Source: Natrinema hispanicum
Lineage (GTDB): Archaea > Halobacteriota > Halobacteria > Halobacteriales > Natrialbaceae
Assembly (NCBI RefSeq): GCF_900111485.1
Contig: NZ_FOIC01000004.1
Location: forward strand, 186,001-250,000
Direction of reading: 5' to 3'
Length of the DNA: 64,000 bases
Shown piece by piece: positions 44,133-52,855 of this stretch. Numbering within the stretch: position 1 is the stretch's first letter; every line of letters begins with the position of its first letter. Position numbers and translations under genes: made by a program. A model generated the notes under the pieces. The model saw only the letters and a program-made list of their open reading frames with translations. It was not told the origin of the DNA and searched no databases.

Positions 44133-44618
44133 TCACAGTACGAAGACGGCGACGACGAACCCAAAGAGGATCGATGCCGTTAGCAGCACTTGCACCGCTG
44201 TCGACGCGAGAACGCCGATCGTCGTGTAAACGGCTGAGCGGGTGCTCCCCTCGAGTTCGCCGTCACGGACGTACTCGAGGGCGAAAACGGTCCCGAAGAG
44301 GCCAACGAGCAGGCCGAGCGGGCCGGTGACGACCATGAGGACGATGCCGACGACGGCGGCAGCCGCGGTCGTCAGCCACGACGCGCCGCCTGCGCGGGCG
44401 GCGATCGAGCCGCCGAAGAACTCGATGGCCGCAGTGATGGCAGCGAGGACAGCAAGCACGATGAAAGTGAGGACGCTCACCTCGGCAAATCCGACACCCC
44501 ACCAGTAGACGCCGAGGCCGGCAAGCGAGAGAAGGCCGCTGGGAACCATCGGCACGGCTGCGCCGACGATGGCACCGACGAGCAAGGCAACCGCGAGAAC
44601 CGTTACCGCGTCGACCAT
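44133..44618 (-). CDS. DUF456 membrane protein
   Basis: 161-aa protein that is nearly all membrane-embedded: four to five hydrophobic helices, with the glycine-rich FIVLAVLAAITAAIEFFGGSIAARAGGASWLT and VTGPLGLLVGLFGTVFALEYV pattern of the DUF456 family. Function unknown. Stands 45 bp from the zinc-finger gene and 92 bp from the transporter gene, all on the minus strand. Confidence 0.8.
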   Translation of the reverse strand: MVDAVTVLAVALLVGAIVGAAVPMVPSGLLSLAGLGVYWWGVGFAEVSVLTFIVLAVLAAITAAIEFFGGSIAARAGGASWLTTAAAAVVGIVLMVVTGPLGLLVGLFGTVFALEYVRDGELEGSTRSAVYTTIGVLASTAVQVLLTASILFGFVVAVFVL

Positions 44619-44709
44619 ACGTCACTCGAGGGGCTCGAACGTCAAAGCCGTGCTGCCGGCTGCCTCGAGTCGGCTGGTCGGCGGTCGATTCGTGGCATCG
44701 GAAACACGA

Positions 44710-46509
44710 CTATACACCCCAAAAAGTCACTATTCCGAGGGTCGTGACGATCGCGAGCAGCAGTTGGAGCGGCCCGCCCACGCGAATGAAGTCCGAGAAC
44801 TGGTACTTCCCCGGCCCGTAGACGAAGAGGTTGGTCTGGTAGCCCACAGGTGTCATAAAGGCCGTGCTGGCGGCGAAGGTCACAGCGAGGACGAACGCGA
44901 AAGCGCTCGCGTCCAGTCGCGAGGCTACGTCGACGGCCACTGGGACGAGCAAGACGACGCTCGCCTGATTGCTGACGATGTTGGTCATCAACGCCGTCAG
45001 CAGGTAGAACAGTCCGAGGACGGCGACTTCGGGGAGGAAATCCGCACTCGAGACGACAAGCGCGCCGAGGACGTCCGCGCCGCCGGTCTCGGCCATCGCA
45101 CTCCCAAGCGGGATGACGCCGGCGAGCAGGAAGATGATATCCCACTGAATGGCCTCGTAGGCCTCGGCCGGTTTGACGACGTCGGCGGCGAGCATCACGA
45201 CGACCCCGGCCAGCGCCGAGACCATGATCGGAAACAGATCGAGCGCGGCCAGTCCGACGACGCCGAGGACGACGCCGACCGCGATCGGCAGCTTCGACCG
45301 CCGGAACTGCTGGAGTGCGAGGTCCCCGGCGACGATGACGTTCGGGTTGTCGGCAAGCCTGTCGACCGTTTCTGCCTCGGACTCGATGAGCAGCGCATCT
45401 CCCGGCCGAAAGGTGAACTCGGAGAGTCGTTCGTGAGTGATCTGGCCGCCGCGCCGAACCGCGAGCACGCGCGCCTGATAGGTGTCCGAAAAGCCCGCCG
45501 AGTCGATCGTCTCGCCGATCAGGTCCGAGCCCGCCGTAAGGACGATTTCGACGAGTGTTTGCTCCGGTGCGAGCGTCTCGAGGTCCGTTTCGGCCGTCAC
45601 GCCGGGCACCAGATCGACGCCGTCGACCTCGAGCAGCGTCTGAAGCGCATCGTCGGTGAGCCGGACCGTGTAGACATCGCCGCTCTGGACGGTCGTCGAT
45701 GGGAGGGGATTGGAGACGTACTGCTCGTCACGGATGAGTTGGGTGACCTCGGCCTCGAAATCGACCTCCTCGAGTGCGTCCTGGATCGACAGGCCGACCA
45801 CGGGAGAGTCACGTCGAACGACGAGCTCCGTGAGATACTCCTCTTTTGCCGTCGTCTCTCGCTCGCTGCGCGGCGTTACATGCGACGGGGTGAGCCAGTA
45901 GCCGACCGTAAGCAGGTACGCCGAGCCGACGACGAACACGACGATCCCGAGGTGCGTGAACTCGAACATCGAGAAGGAACGGCCAACGTACTCCGCGGCG
46001 AGACTGCTCGCGATGAGGTTGGTCGAGGTGCCGATGAGGGTGAGCATCCCGCCGAACATCGACGCATAGGACAGGGGCAAGAGCAGTTTCGAGGGGGAGG
46101 TCCCGTTCTCGTGGGCGAGATCGTTGACCATCGGCATCAACACGGCGACCGCCGCCGTGTTATTGATTAGTCCCGACAGCGGCCCGACAATTCCGATTGT
46201 CACCCCGAGTTGTTTGTGTTCGTCCGCGCCGGTATACGACGCGACAGTTGCCTGTAAGCGCTGAATGAGGCCGGTTCGACGAACCCCCTCGCTCAAGATC
46301 ATCATCGCGAGGATCGTGATCGTCGCGGGATTGGAGAATCCGGCGACGCCGTCACGCGGTGAGACGCCCGTCCACGGCCCGAGTATCATCAAGCTCACCA
46401 TGATCCCGAGTGCCGTCACGTCGATCGGTACCGGCTCGGTGACGAACAACACGAGCGCGACGGCGATGATCAGAAAGACCAGCAACGCACCCGTCGTCAG
46501 CTGAGCCAT
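44710..46509 (-). CDS. SLC13-type anion permease with two RCK_C domains
   Basis: 599-aa DASS/SLC13 transporter. Membrane half 1 (1-205) includes GLINNTAAVAVLMPMV and FGGMLTLIGTSTNLIAS; two cytosolic RCK_C (TrkA_C) domains follow (about 215-300 and 310-395); membrane half 2 (400-599) repeats MTNIVSNQASVVLLVPVAV and TFAASTAFMTPVGYQTNLFVYGPG. The S/N-T-N-like motifs bind sodium and the anion. Substrate (sulfate, dicarboxylate, or other) cannot be read from sequence; RCK domains imply ligand gating. Confidence 0.85.
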   Translation of the reverse strand: MAQLTTGALLVFLIIAVALVLFVTEPVPIDVTALGIMVSLMILGPWTGVSPRDGVAGFSNPATITILAMMILSEGVRRTGLIQRLQATVASYTGADEHKQLGVTIGIVGPLSGLINNTAAVAVLMPMVNDLAHENGTSPSKLLLPLSYASMFGGMLTLIGTSTNLIASSLAAEYVGRSFSMFEFTHLGIVVFVVGSAYLLTVGYWLTPSHVTPRSERETTAKEEYLTELVVRRDSPVVGLSIQDALEEVDFEAEVTQLIRDEQYVSNPLPSTTVQSGDVYTVRLTDDALQTLLEVDGVDLVPGVTAETDLETLAPEQTLVEIVLTAGSDLIGETIDSAGFSDTYQARVLAVRRGGQITHERLSEFTFRPGDALLIESEAETVDRLADNPNVIVAGDLALQQFRRSKLPIAVGVVLGVVGLAALDLFPIMVSALAGVVVMLAADVVKPAEAYEAIQWDIIFLLAGVIPLGSAMAETGGADVLGALVVSSADFLPEVAVLGLFYLLTALMTNIVSNQASVVLLVPVAVDVASRLDASAFAFVLAVTFAASTAFMTPVGYQTNLFVYGPGKYQFSDFIRVGGPLQLLLAIVTTLGIVTFWGV

Positions 46510-46590
46510 CCAGTTTTGGAGCCTTCCAGCGCAAACGTCAAATAATGGTGGCCGCCTCTCCGCGGGCTGAAGACAGTGCGCTGGATGAGG

Positions 46591-47460
46591 TTATGGCGTG
46601 CCGACGTACCGGTGTCTGTTGATGAGATACACGAGTGACGTCCCCCAGAGTGCAACGACAAATCCATACATGGCGTCCCCGGGTGGGTGTATCGACTGCC
46701 GAAGTGAGGCGACCAGATAGACGAGCGCGTACACACCTACCGGACCGGCCACATACACCACCGAGAGCGGTTGCCAGGCCGCGCTCGCATCCGCGAGCGT
46801 ACCTGTATCTTTGACGAGCGAGACGACTGCAGCGATCGCAGTGAATACCAGACAAAATAGCAGTAAGACGGCGACGATCACCCCTGGACCGTCGTCGGAC
46901 ACAACCCAGAACACGAAGAGCAACACCAGCGGGGTCGCGAGCACGTACACGACGATTGGGAGCCACCACCACGAGTCGCCGACGGATCGTTCCCGCTCGG
47001 CTTGCGGTGCCGTGGGGTGGCGCACTCGAGCGAGATCGTTGGCCGCCCACGCGCCACCGATCGCGCTGACCATCGTGAGCAGCACCAGGAACGTAATACC
47101 GAGGGCGAACTCGACGAGGAACAAGCCGACAGTGACGGCAGTCATCGCCGGCGATGCGGAGCCGAGCGTCGTGACCAGATCGGCGACGGACGCCGCGAGG
47201 ACGCCACCCGATCCGACGAGTCCGGTTCGCACGCCAGCCCGGCGACTTGCTATCGGCCGGTCATGATAGTAATAGCCGACAAAAAGTCCGGCCGCGAGCA
47301 ACGGCGTTGCTGGACTGAGACCGCCGATGACAGCACTATCACGCGGGACGGCGTCCAACGCCAAGACAAGTGTTATCGGAATCGACGCGAGCCCGATGAG
47401 GGTCGCGGCTCGTAACCGGTCGTCGGTCAGTCGCTCGAGGAGGGATCGAAGAGAGGGCAT
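46591..47460 (-). CDS. multi-spanning membrane protein, function unknown
   Basis: 289 aa with about eight hydrophobic helices, e.g. IGLASIPITLVLALDAV, TAVTVGLFLVEFALGITFLVLLTMV, LPIVVYVLATPLVLLFVFWVV and VYVAGPVGVYALVYLVASL. Sequence LSPATPLLAAGLFVGYYYHDRPIASRRAGVRTGLVGS resembles haloarchaeal DUF5518-like proteins, but I am not certain. ATG 47460 (MPSLRSLLERLTDDRLR) preferred to 47469. Confidence 0.6.
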   Translation of the reverse strand: MPSLRSLLERLTDDRLRAATLIGLASIPITLVLALDAVPRDSAVIGGLSPATPLLAAGLFVGYYYHDRPIASRRAGVRTGLVGSGGVLAASVADLVTTLGSASPAMTAVTVGLFLVEFALGITFLVLLTMVSAIGGAWAANDLARVRHPTAPQAERERSVGDSWWWLPIVVYVLATPLVLLFVFWVVSDDGPGVIVAVLLLFCLVFTAIAAVVSLVKDTGTLADASAAWQPLSVVYVAGPVGVYALVYLVASLRQSIHPPGDAMYGFVVALWGTSLVYLINRHRYVGTP

Positions 47461-47530
47461 CAGTACCATTCACCCAGTTGTTGTTAGAATGTTAAAATTA
47501 TTGCTGGGCGTATCGCGGAGAGCCTCGCGG

Positions 47531-49783
47531 TCAGCGCTCGGCGAATCGATCCCGAACCGCAAGCGCCGCGTCCGTCCCGTAGCAGTCGACCAGCGGACAG
47601 ACGGCGTCGCCGAGCGCTCGCATACACTGTCCCGTCGAGTGATATCCGAGGCGCTCGGCGACGGTTTCCCAGTCGCGGCTCTGGAGGACGCGCAGGACGA
47701 ACAGCCGTTCTTCGCGGTCGCTCAGGTCGACAGCCGCTGGATCGTCGACGAAGTACCGGACGGCGAGGTCGCGAAACGGCCCAGGATCGATGTCGAACAG
47801 CCCCGGCCCGTAGGCAGCACCCGCGACAACACGCCATTCATGATCGGTCAACGAAAGTGACGGCCCGGCCTCATCGGCGACGCTACGGAGCAGCGCACGA
47901 GCGACATCGGGCTCGAGGTCGTCGAGAGCATCGGAACAGAGCGCGGCAAACCGACGGACGAACCAGTCGGCATGCCGGTCGTTGAGCGCCTGTCCATCGT
48001 TGTTCGTCGGCGCGAGCATGAGCGCGGAGTACTCGCCGCTGGCGTCGTTGCGGGTCGTCGAGACGTGGATCGCTCGATAGCCGTTCTCACGCCAGAACGC
48101 CAGCAAGCCGGGTGTCGCGCCGAAGCCGGTGCCGAGCCAGTCGACTGCGGTTCCGAATTCGTCACGAACGCACTCGAGCAGGCGCGAGCCGAGCCCCCGC
48201 GAGCGGGCGGCGTGGTGGGTCGCGATACGGACGACGCGCAGACCTGCCGGCTCGGCTGCCGCCTCGTCTCGCAACTGGCTGGTCAGCACGTCCGGCAGCA
48301 TGTTGCCGCGGACGCGGCCGCCCTCGTACATCATCGCTCGCGTGTCCGGCGAGAGGTTCCCCTCGCGAGCGAGCAGCGCCACGCTGACGACGTGGCCGTC
48401 GTAGACGAGCGCGCGGGCCTCGAGATTCGGCGCGTCGAGCAACCGCGCGAGGTCGTCGGGTTCTGTTCGATAGTGGGCAAGCACGAGCAGGCCAAAGGCT
48501 TCCCGGAGCAGGGGTTCGTCCGCGAGTAAGTCGGCAGGCTCGAGTTGCCGGTAGTCGACCGTTTCAGGGACCGCATCGGCCACGAGCGGCTTGACCGGCG
48601 GGCGGGCGTCGAGTAGCAAGGCGCGGAAGGCCCACACTTCAACGGGATCACCCGCCGCGTACCGGATCGGCTCAGCGAGTTGGCAGTCGATCACGTCGTG
48701 GTCGCTCTCGGAGAGTCGCTCCCGAAACCGAACCGAGAAGCCACGTCCTGCACCCTCGTAGCCATGGATCGTCGTTGCGAAAGCGATGCGGTCAGCTACA
48801 AGCAGCGACTCGAGTGTCGCGACTGGCAGCGCGGCAGCCTCGTCAACCATGACGATATCGGCCGACGCGAGTGCGTCGATGGCCGCATCGGGATTTCGAA
48901 AACGAACTGAGCCGCCCGCGGCGGTCTCGATCCGGCGGGAGTCGACGACAGCGTCGGACTCGAGGCACTCGACGAGGTCGCCAGCACGATCGAACAGTTC
49001 CGCCGTATTCCGGGCTGCGGGCGCGGTCACGAGCACGTCCTCGCCGGCGACGGCGTACGCACCAGCGGCCAGTCCCGCGGCGCTCGATTTGCCCCGGCCG
49101 CGGTCGGCCTCGAGGACGACGGCCCGCTCGGTCTCGGCGAGGGACTCGAGCGCGGCGACGGCGTCGACCTGATCGGTCGTCAGGCAGGCCTCGTAGGTCG
49201 CCATCGGGAATCGGTGGTCGGCTGGCGGCGTCGGCGGCTCCGTCGGCAGCTGCGGGGCCGGATCGGTCAATCCATCGGCGTCGACGCTGTCGGCCTCGAG
49301 GTCGACGATCGCGATTCCGCGGTGGACTCGCAGCGTCTCGACGAGCCGCCGTTTGAATCGGCCGGTGACGTCGTCGATGTCGAACGGCGGCACCGCAAGC
49401 GAGGCATCGAACTCGTCGCGGCGATCCGGCCAGGACGCAAGCGGCGGGGTCAACAGGACGAGCAGGCCGCCACCGTCGACTGCGCCGACGACTTTGCCGA
49501 GCGCGTTCGGCCGGAGGTTGTCGTGGGCGTCGACGGCGATCACGTCTCTGGTTGTTCCCAACAGCTCGCCGGCGTTGGACTGCGGGAGCTGTTCACAGCG
49601 GAGTCGGTCGTCGGGACCGACGAGCGTTGTCTCGGTGATTGGAACTGAGAGGGTATCGAGGATTGACTCGAGAGTATCGTACCCCCGTTCACGAGCGCCC
49701 GCGAGCACGAGCAGTCGGCGCTCGTTGGTTCGCTCGGCTTCCCCGCGAAGCGACTCGGCGAGGCCGACGACGTCGACGTCCAT
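47531..49783 (-). CDS. tmcA: tRNA(Met) cytidine acetyltransferase TmcA
   Basis: 750-aa RNA acetyltransferase forming N4-acetylcytidine, known for C34 of elongator tRNA-Met and, in archaea, for many rRNA sites. Domains: DUF1726-like N part (1-190), RecD-like helicase with Walker A VVLEADRGRGKSSAAG (about 225-240) and IVMVDEAAALPV (Walker B), GNAT domain with VRIATHHAARSRGLGSRLLE (about 530-550), C-terminal tRNA-binding domain. ATG 49783 has a TATA-like AGTATATTAC (49811-49820, minus strand). Confidence 0.93.
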   Translation of the reverse strand: MDVDVVGLAESLRGEAERTNERRLLVLAGARERGYDTLESILDTLSVPITETTLVGPDDRLRCEQLPQSNAGELLGTTRDVIAVDAHDNLRPNALGKVVGAVDGGGLLVLLTPPLASWPDRRDEFDASLAVPPFDIDDVTGRFKRRLVETLRVHRGIAIVDLEADSVDADGLTDPAPQLPTEPPTPPADHRFPMATYEACLTTDQVDAVAALESLAETERAVVLEADRGRGKSSAAGLAAGAYAVAGEDVLVTAPAARNTAELFDRAGDLVECLESDAVVDSRRIETAAGGSVRFRNPDAAIDALASADIVMVDEAAALPVATLESLLVADRIAFATTIHGYEGAGRGFSVRFRERLSESDHDVIDCQLAEPIRYAAGDPVEVWAFRALLLDARPPVKPLVADAVPETVDYRQLEPADLLADEPLLREAFGLLVLAHYRTEPDDLARLLDAPNLEARALVYDGHVVSVALLAREGNLSPDTRAMMYEGGRVRGNMLPDVLTSQLRDEAAAEPAGLRVVRIATHHAARSRGLGSRLLECVRDEFGTAVDWLGTGFGATPGLLAFWRENGYRAIHVSTTRNDASGEYSALMLAPTNNDGQALNDRHADWFVRRFAALCSDALDDLEPDVARALLRSVADEAGPSLSLTDHEWRVVAGAAYGPGLFDIDPGPFRDLAVRYFVDDPAAVDLSDREERLFVLRVLQSRDWETVAERLGYHSTGQCMRALGDAVCPLVDCYGTDAALAVRDRFAER

Positions 49784-49935
49784 GTGTGTGGTGGCGTTGG
49801 CGTCTCGAGCGTAATATACTGCTGGACAACGCGCGGACACACTGCAGAGGTGCTCTCGCTGCGAGTGGATGGAACGGCCCACACGACCGAACGGTCCGTG
49901 CGGAGCGATCTCACGCACTCGCTCGTTTGAACACG

Positions 49936-49944
49936 CTTTTAAGG
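49936..49944 (+). promoter_or_regulatory. TATA box of the L7Ae operon
   Basis: CTTTTAAGG in GC-rich sequence; normal spacing places the mRNA 5' end near 49966, giving a leader of about 127 nt, unusually long for this genome. The leader folds, as described for 49966-50092. Confidence 0.6.
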
Positions 49945-49965
49945 AGGGCAGCGCTATTCAGGTGT

Positions 49966-50092
49966 ACACCCTACACGGGGTTGATGATGCTCCTAGCCCT
50001 ACAGGACTTCCGCCGGAGTCGTTCCGGCACGGGTACCCAGTGCCCGGATGGCAGGGGAGCGCGAGCCCACGTGTAGGAGAGGTGAACAACCA
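49966..50092 (+). promoter_or_regulatory. putative autoregulatory leader RNA of the L7Ae operon
   Basis: In the 310-bp gap before L7Ae the plus-strand RNA can close on itself: CCTACACG (49970-49977) pairs CGTGTAGG (50070-50077) and GGG (49978-49980) pairs CCC (50066-50068), leaving bulged A50069. An asymmetric loop follows, UUGAUGAU (49981-49988) against GCGAG (50061-50065), then GCTCC (49989-49993)/GGAGC (50056-50060). UGAUGA opposite a GA is reminiscent of a box C/D kink-turn, the L7Ae target. Inside is hairpin GCCGGA/TCCGGC (50012-50028). The Shine-Dalgarno AGGTGA (50080-50085) begins three bases after the outer helix. Confidence 0.55.
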
Positions 50093-50455
50093 ATGTCAGT
50101 CTACGTAACCACCGACATCCCAGCCGACCTCGCAGACGACGCCCTCGAGGCGCTCGAGGTCGCACGAGACACCGGACGAGTAAAGAAAGGAACCAACGAA
50201 ACGACGAAGGCCATCGAGCGCGGCAACGCCGACCTCGTCTACGTCGCCGAAGACGTCTCTCCTGAAGAGATCGTCATGCACCTGCCGGAGCTCGCAGACG
50301 AGAAAGGCATCCCAGTCGTCTTCATCGAGACCCAAGACGACGTCGGCCACGCCGCCGGCCTCGAGGTCGGCTCGGCCGCTGCGGCGATCGTCGACGCCGG
50401 CGAGGCCGACGGCGACGTCGAGGACATCGCCGACAAGGTCGAGGACCTCGACTGA
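50093..50455 (+). CDS. rpl7ae: 50S ribosomal protein L7Ae (eL8)
   Basis: 120-aa kink-turn-binding protein of the large subunit, also the core protein of box C/D and H/ACA guide RNPs and a component of archaeal RNase P. The K-turn-binding motif is [34 protein letters not shown] (about 31-64), with IPVVFIE following. ATG 50093 with AGGTGA seven nt before it. First gene of L7Ae-eS28-eL24-Ndk, and the leader may bind L7Ae itself. Confidence 0.96.
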   Translation: MSVYVTTDIPADLADDALEALEVARDTGRVKKGTNETTKAIERGNADLVYVAEDVSPEEIVMHLPELADEKGIPVVFIETQDDVGHAAGLEVGSAAAAIVDAGEADGDVEDIADKVEDLD

Positions 50456-50466
50456 GGTGATCAGAG

Positions 50467-50691
50467 ATGAGTGCTGAAGAGGAAGAAAGCGGCTCTACGC
50501 CCGCCGAGGTCATCGAGATCGTCGGCAAGACCGGCATGCACGGCGAAGCCATGCAGGTCAAATGCCGGATCAAGGAGGGCGAGAACCAGGGACGCATCAT
50601 CACCCGTAACTGCCTCGGGCCGGTCCGTGAAGGGGACGTACTCCAGCTTCGCGAGACCGCCCGCGAGGCCGACTCCATCGGAGGACAATAA
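50467..50691 (+). CDS. rps28e: 30S ribosomal protein eS28
   Basis: 74-aa OB-fold protein. [53 protein letters not shown] is diagnostic; the acidic N-terminal tail is halophile-typical. GGTGATC ribosome-binding site precedes it. Its stop and the eL24 start share one base (TAATG). Confidence 0.96.
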   Translation: MSAEEEESGSTPAEVIEIVGKTGMHGEAMQVKCRIKEGENQGRIITRNCLGPVREGDVLQLRETAREADSIGGQ

Positions 50692-50966
50692 TGGTCGAGA
50701 AACGAACCTGCGACTACACGGGCGAAGAGATCGAACCCGGCACGGGCATCATGTACGTCAAAACCGACGGCACCGTGCTCCACTTCGTCGACTCCAAAGC
50801 GGAGAAAAACTACAAGCTCGGGCGCGAACCCCGAGATCTGGAGTGGACCGAAGAGGGTCGTCGCGCCAAAGGCCCAGCCCAAGAAGAGGCACCTGCGGCC
50901 GACGAAGCCGACGCTGAGACGTCCACCGAGGACGAGAGCGACGAAGTCGAGGCTGAGGAAGCATGA
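50691..50966 (+). CDS. rpl24e: 50S ribosomal protein eL24, zinc cysteines mostly lost
   Basis: 91 aa. CDYTGEEIEPGTGIMYVKTDGTVLHFVDSKAEKNYKLGREPRDLEWTEEGR aligns with archaeal L24e, including the interface loop, followed by an acidic Glu/Ala/Asp tail of about 30 residues. In Haloarcula marismortui L24e four cysteines (C-x2-C...C-x3-C) bind zinc; here only the first remains (CDYT, HFVDSKAEK), so it is a zinc-free variant. Start by TAATG coupling to eS28. Confidence 0.93.
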   Translation: MVEKRTCDYTGEEIEPGTGIMYVKTDGTVLHFVDSKAEKNYKLGREPRDLEWTEEGRRAKGPAQEEAPAADEADAETSTEDESDEVEAEEA

Positions 50967-51427
50967 GCGATCACGAGCGCACCTTCGTGATGGTCAAGCC
51001 CGACGCCTTCGCGCGTGGCCTCGTCGGCGAGGTCGTCTCCCGACTCGAGGACCGCGGGCTCAAGCTCGTCGGCATCAAAGTCGAGAACATGCCCCGTGAA
51101 CGGGCAGAGGAACACTACAGCGAACACGAGGACAAGCCGTTCTACGACGACCTCGTGGACTTCATTACCTCGGGCCCGGTCGTGCCGATGGTCTGGGAGG
51201 GCCAGGACGCGACCCGACAGGTCCGCCAGATGATCGGCGAGACCGACCCGCTCGAGGCCGAACCAGGCACGATTCGGGGCGACTACGCGCTCGATCTCGG
51301 TCGGAACGTCGTCCACGCCGCCGACCACGAGGACGAGGGCGCAAACGAACGCGAGATCGCGATCCACTTCGACGACGACGAACTGATCGACTACGATCAG
51401 CACGACGCCGAGTGGCTCTACGAGTAG
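50963..51427 (+). CDS. ndk: nucleoside diphosphate kinase
   Basis: 154 aa; exchanges phosphate among NTPs. ERTFVMVKPDAFARGLVGEV at the start, GTIRGDYALDLGRNVVHAADHEDEGANEREI around the catalytic His (NVVHAAD). Overlaps eL24 by ATGA. Last gene of the operon, as in other euryarchaea. Confidence 0.96.
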   Translation: MSDHERTFVMVKPDAFARGLVGEVVSRLEDRGLKLVGIKVENMPRERAEEHYSEHEDKPFYDDLVDFITSGPVVPMVWEGQDATRQVRQMIGETDPLEAEPGTIRGDYALDLGRNVVHAADHEDEGANEREIAIHFDDDELIDYDQHDAEWLYE

Positions 51428-51549
51428 TCGATCTCGAGTCGACAGCTATTCCCGATTTTCTGGACGCACACGCCCTGTGAGCGTGTGCTGTGCTGTACCA
51501 AAGGCAACACCGCTGCGGATGTTCTCTCGATAATACCACCGGCAAATAT

Positions 51550-51579
51550 TCTAGAGTAGAATACACGTATTCATCTAGA
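51550..51579. promoter_or_regulatory. nested palindrome upstream of the 51660 regulator
   Basis: Two TCTAGA half-sites (51550-51555 and 51574-51579) enclose GAATAC (51559-51564) and GTATTC (51567-51572), all in one 30-bp window, and the string CTAGAGTAGA (51551-51560) recurs at 51604-51613. The 232-bp gap 51428-51659 has no gene; this looks like an operator area for the HTH gene that follows or for nearby stress genes. Confidence 0.5.
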
Positions 51580-51643
51580 GAGACGTAACATCTAATGTCA
51601 CGGCTAGAGTAGAGGCTGTTGGTGGTTTCGAATGGTAACACAC

Positions 51644-51651
51644 AGGAGGTG
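51644..51651 (+). promoter_or_regulatory. strong ribosome-binding site deciding the start at 51660
   Basis: AGGAGGTG is nearly a full match to the 16S anti-Shine-Dalgarno and lies 9 nt before ATG 51660, supporting that start over the inner ATG at 51693. Such a strong site implies a real 5' leader, unlike most genes here. Confidence 0.6.
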
Positions 51652-51659
51652 GGCCGTGA

Positions 51660-52037
51660 ATGCGTGAAACGGACGGGAAGGTGACCCCGTTGATGACGGA
51701 CGCGACGCCGTCGCTAGATCTTGTTTTCGAACTCCTCTCGAACAGTCGACGACGGTACGCGCTGTACCATCTGAATGATCAGCCGGACGGTGTCGCAACG
51801 CTTGAAACGCTCACCGAGAACGTCGTCGCCTTTGAACAACAGACGGGCACGAGAGACGGAGAACACACGACGGACCGGCACGCGAGCGTTCGAATGGCGC
51901 TCACACACACCCACCTCCCGAAACTCGAGGACGCAGGCCTTCTCGAATACGACCGACGAAGCGAGATGGTGCGATACTGGCGACAGCCGTCAGTCGAGGA
52001 GTGGCTCGAACACGCACACCACAAGGAAATCACGTAA
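51660..52037 (+). CDS. DUF7344-type winged-helix regulator
   Basis: 125 aa. LDLVFELLSNSRRRYALYHLNDQPDGVATLETLTENV (about 16-52) is the haloarchaeal ArsR-like winged-helix start, and ALTHTHLPKLEDAGLLEYDRRSEMVRY (about 82-108) the wing; this fits the DUF7344 family. No sensor domain. It is preceded by a nested palindrome and strong Shine-Dalgarno and followed 215 bp later by the superoxide dismutase gene, which it might control. Confidence 0.8.
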   Translation: MRETDGKVTPLMTDATPSLDLVFELLSNSRRRYALYHLNDQPDGVATLETLTENVVAFEQQTGTRDGEHTTDRHASVRMALTHTHLPKLEDAGLLEYDRRSEMVRYWRQPSVEEWLEHAHHKEIT

Positions 52038-52252
52038 CACAGGCGAGTTCACGGCAATCGGCAGCGGCGACCAGCGGATGCGAAACGGGGAATCACCGAT
52101 CGCTGAAACTTTTAATAGCGAGTCTGTGGTGGATGCTCGTGAGTATCGGGAAATCGCACGACAGGATAGCCGTGAGTTTATTCGGGGTGATAACGTCCCA
52201 CTCCTCAAAACTTAACAGGCGAGGAACCGATACGGAACGTGAGGTAGATACT

Positions 52253-52855
52253 ATGACTGATCACGAACTTCCACCACTTCCGTACGATTACGACGCACTC
52301 GAGCCATCGATTTCCGAACAGGTCATGACCTGGCACCATGACACGCACCACCAGGGCTACGTCAACGGCCTCAACGCCGCCGAGGAAACCCTCGCGGAGA
52401 ACCGCGAGGAAGGTGACTTCAGTACGACGCCCGGGGCCATCAGTAACGTCACCCACAACGGCTGTGGACACTATCTCCACACGCTGTTCTGGGAGAACAT
52501 GGCTCCCGACGGCGGTGGCGAACCCGAGGGCGACCTCGCCGACCGCATCGAGGAGGACTTCGGCTCCTACGAGGGCTGGAAAGGCGAGTTCGAGGCCGCT
52601 GCTGGTGCCGCCAGTGGCTGGGCACTGCTGGTATACGACCCAGTTGCGAAGCAGCTTCGCAACGTCGCAGTCGACAAACACGACCAGGGCGCACTCTGGG
52701 GCTCTCACCCCGTTCTCGCGCTGGACGTCTGGGAACACTCCTACTACTACGACTACGGTCCGGATCGCGGAAGCTTCATCGACGCCTTCTTCGACGTCGT
52801 CAACTGGGAGAAGGCCGAAGAAGAGTACCAGAAGTGTCTCGACCACTTCGAGTAA
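52253..52855 (+). CDS. sod: superoxide dismutase, Fe/Mn type
   Basis: 200 aa. Metal ligands are visible: His in MTWHHDTHHQGYV (first His of the pair), His in HYLHTLFWENM, Asp and His in DVWEHSYYYDY. Length is normal. ATG 52253 has GAGGT about 7 nt before it; a longer in-frame extension upstream (from 52001) lacks family similarity. TATA-like AACTTAAC lies about 40 nt before the start. Detoxifies superoxide in the cytoplasm. Confidence 0.95.
   Translation: MTDHELPPLPYDYDALEPSISEQVMTWHHDTHHQGYVNGLNAAEETLAENREEGDFSTTPGAISNVTHNGCGHYLHTLFWENMAPDGGGEPEGDLADRIEEDFGSYEGWKGEFEAAAGAASGWALLVYDPVAKQLRNVAVDKHDQGALWGSHPVLALDVWEHSYYYDYGPDRGSFIDAFFDVVNWEKAEEEYQKCLDHFE

Noticed and set aside
44569-46170. 533-aa plus-strand frame opposite the SLC13 transporter
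   Set aside because: Antisense shadow: its sequence is rich in Arg/Asp/Glu without hydrophobic core, whereas the minus-strand protein is a full transporter with RCK domains.
52001-52252. 84-residue N-terminal extension of superoxide dismutase
   Set aside because: The open frame continues upstream, but the added residues have no family similarity, and a TATA-like element and GAGGT site fit the start at 52253.
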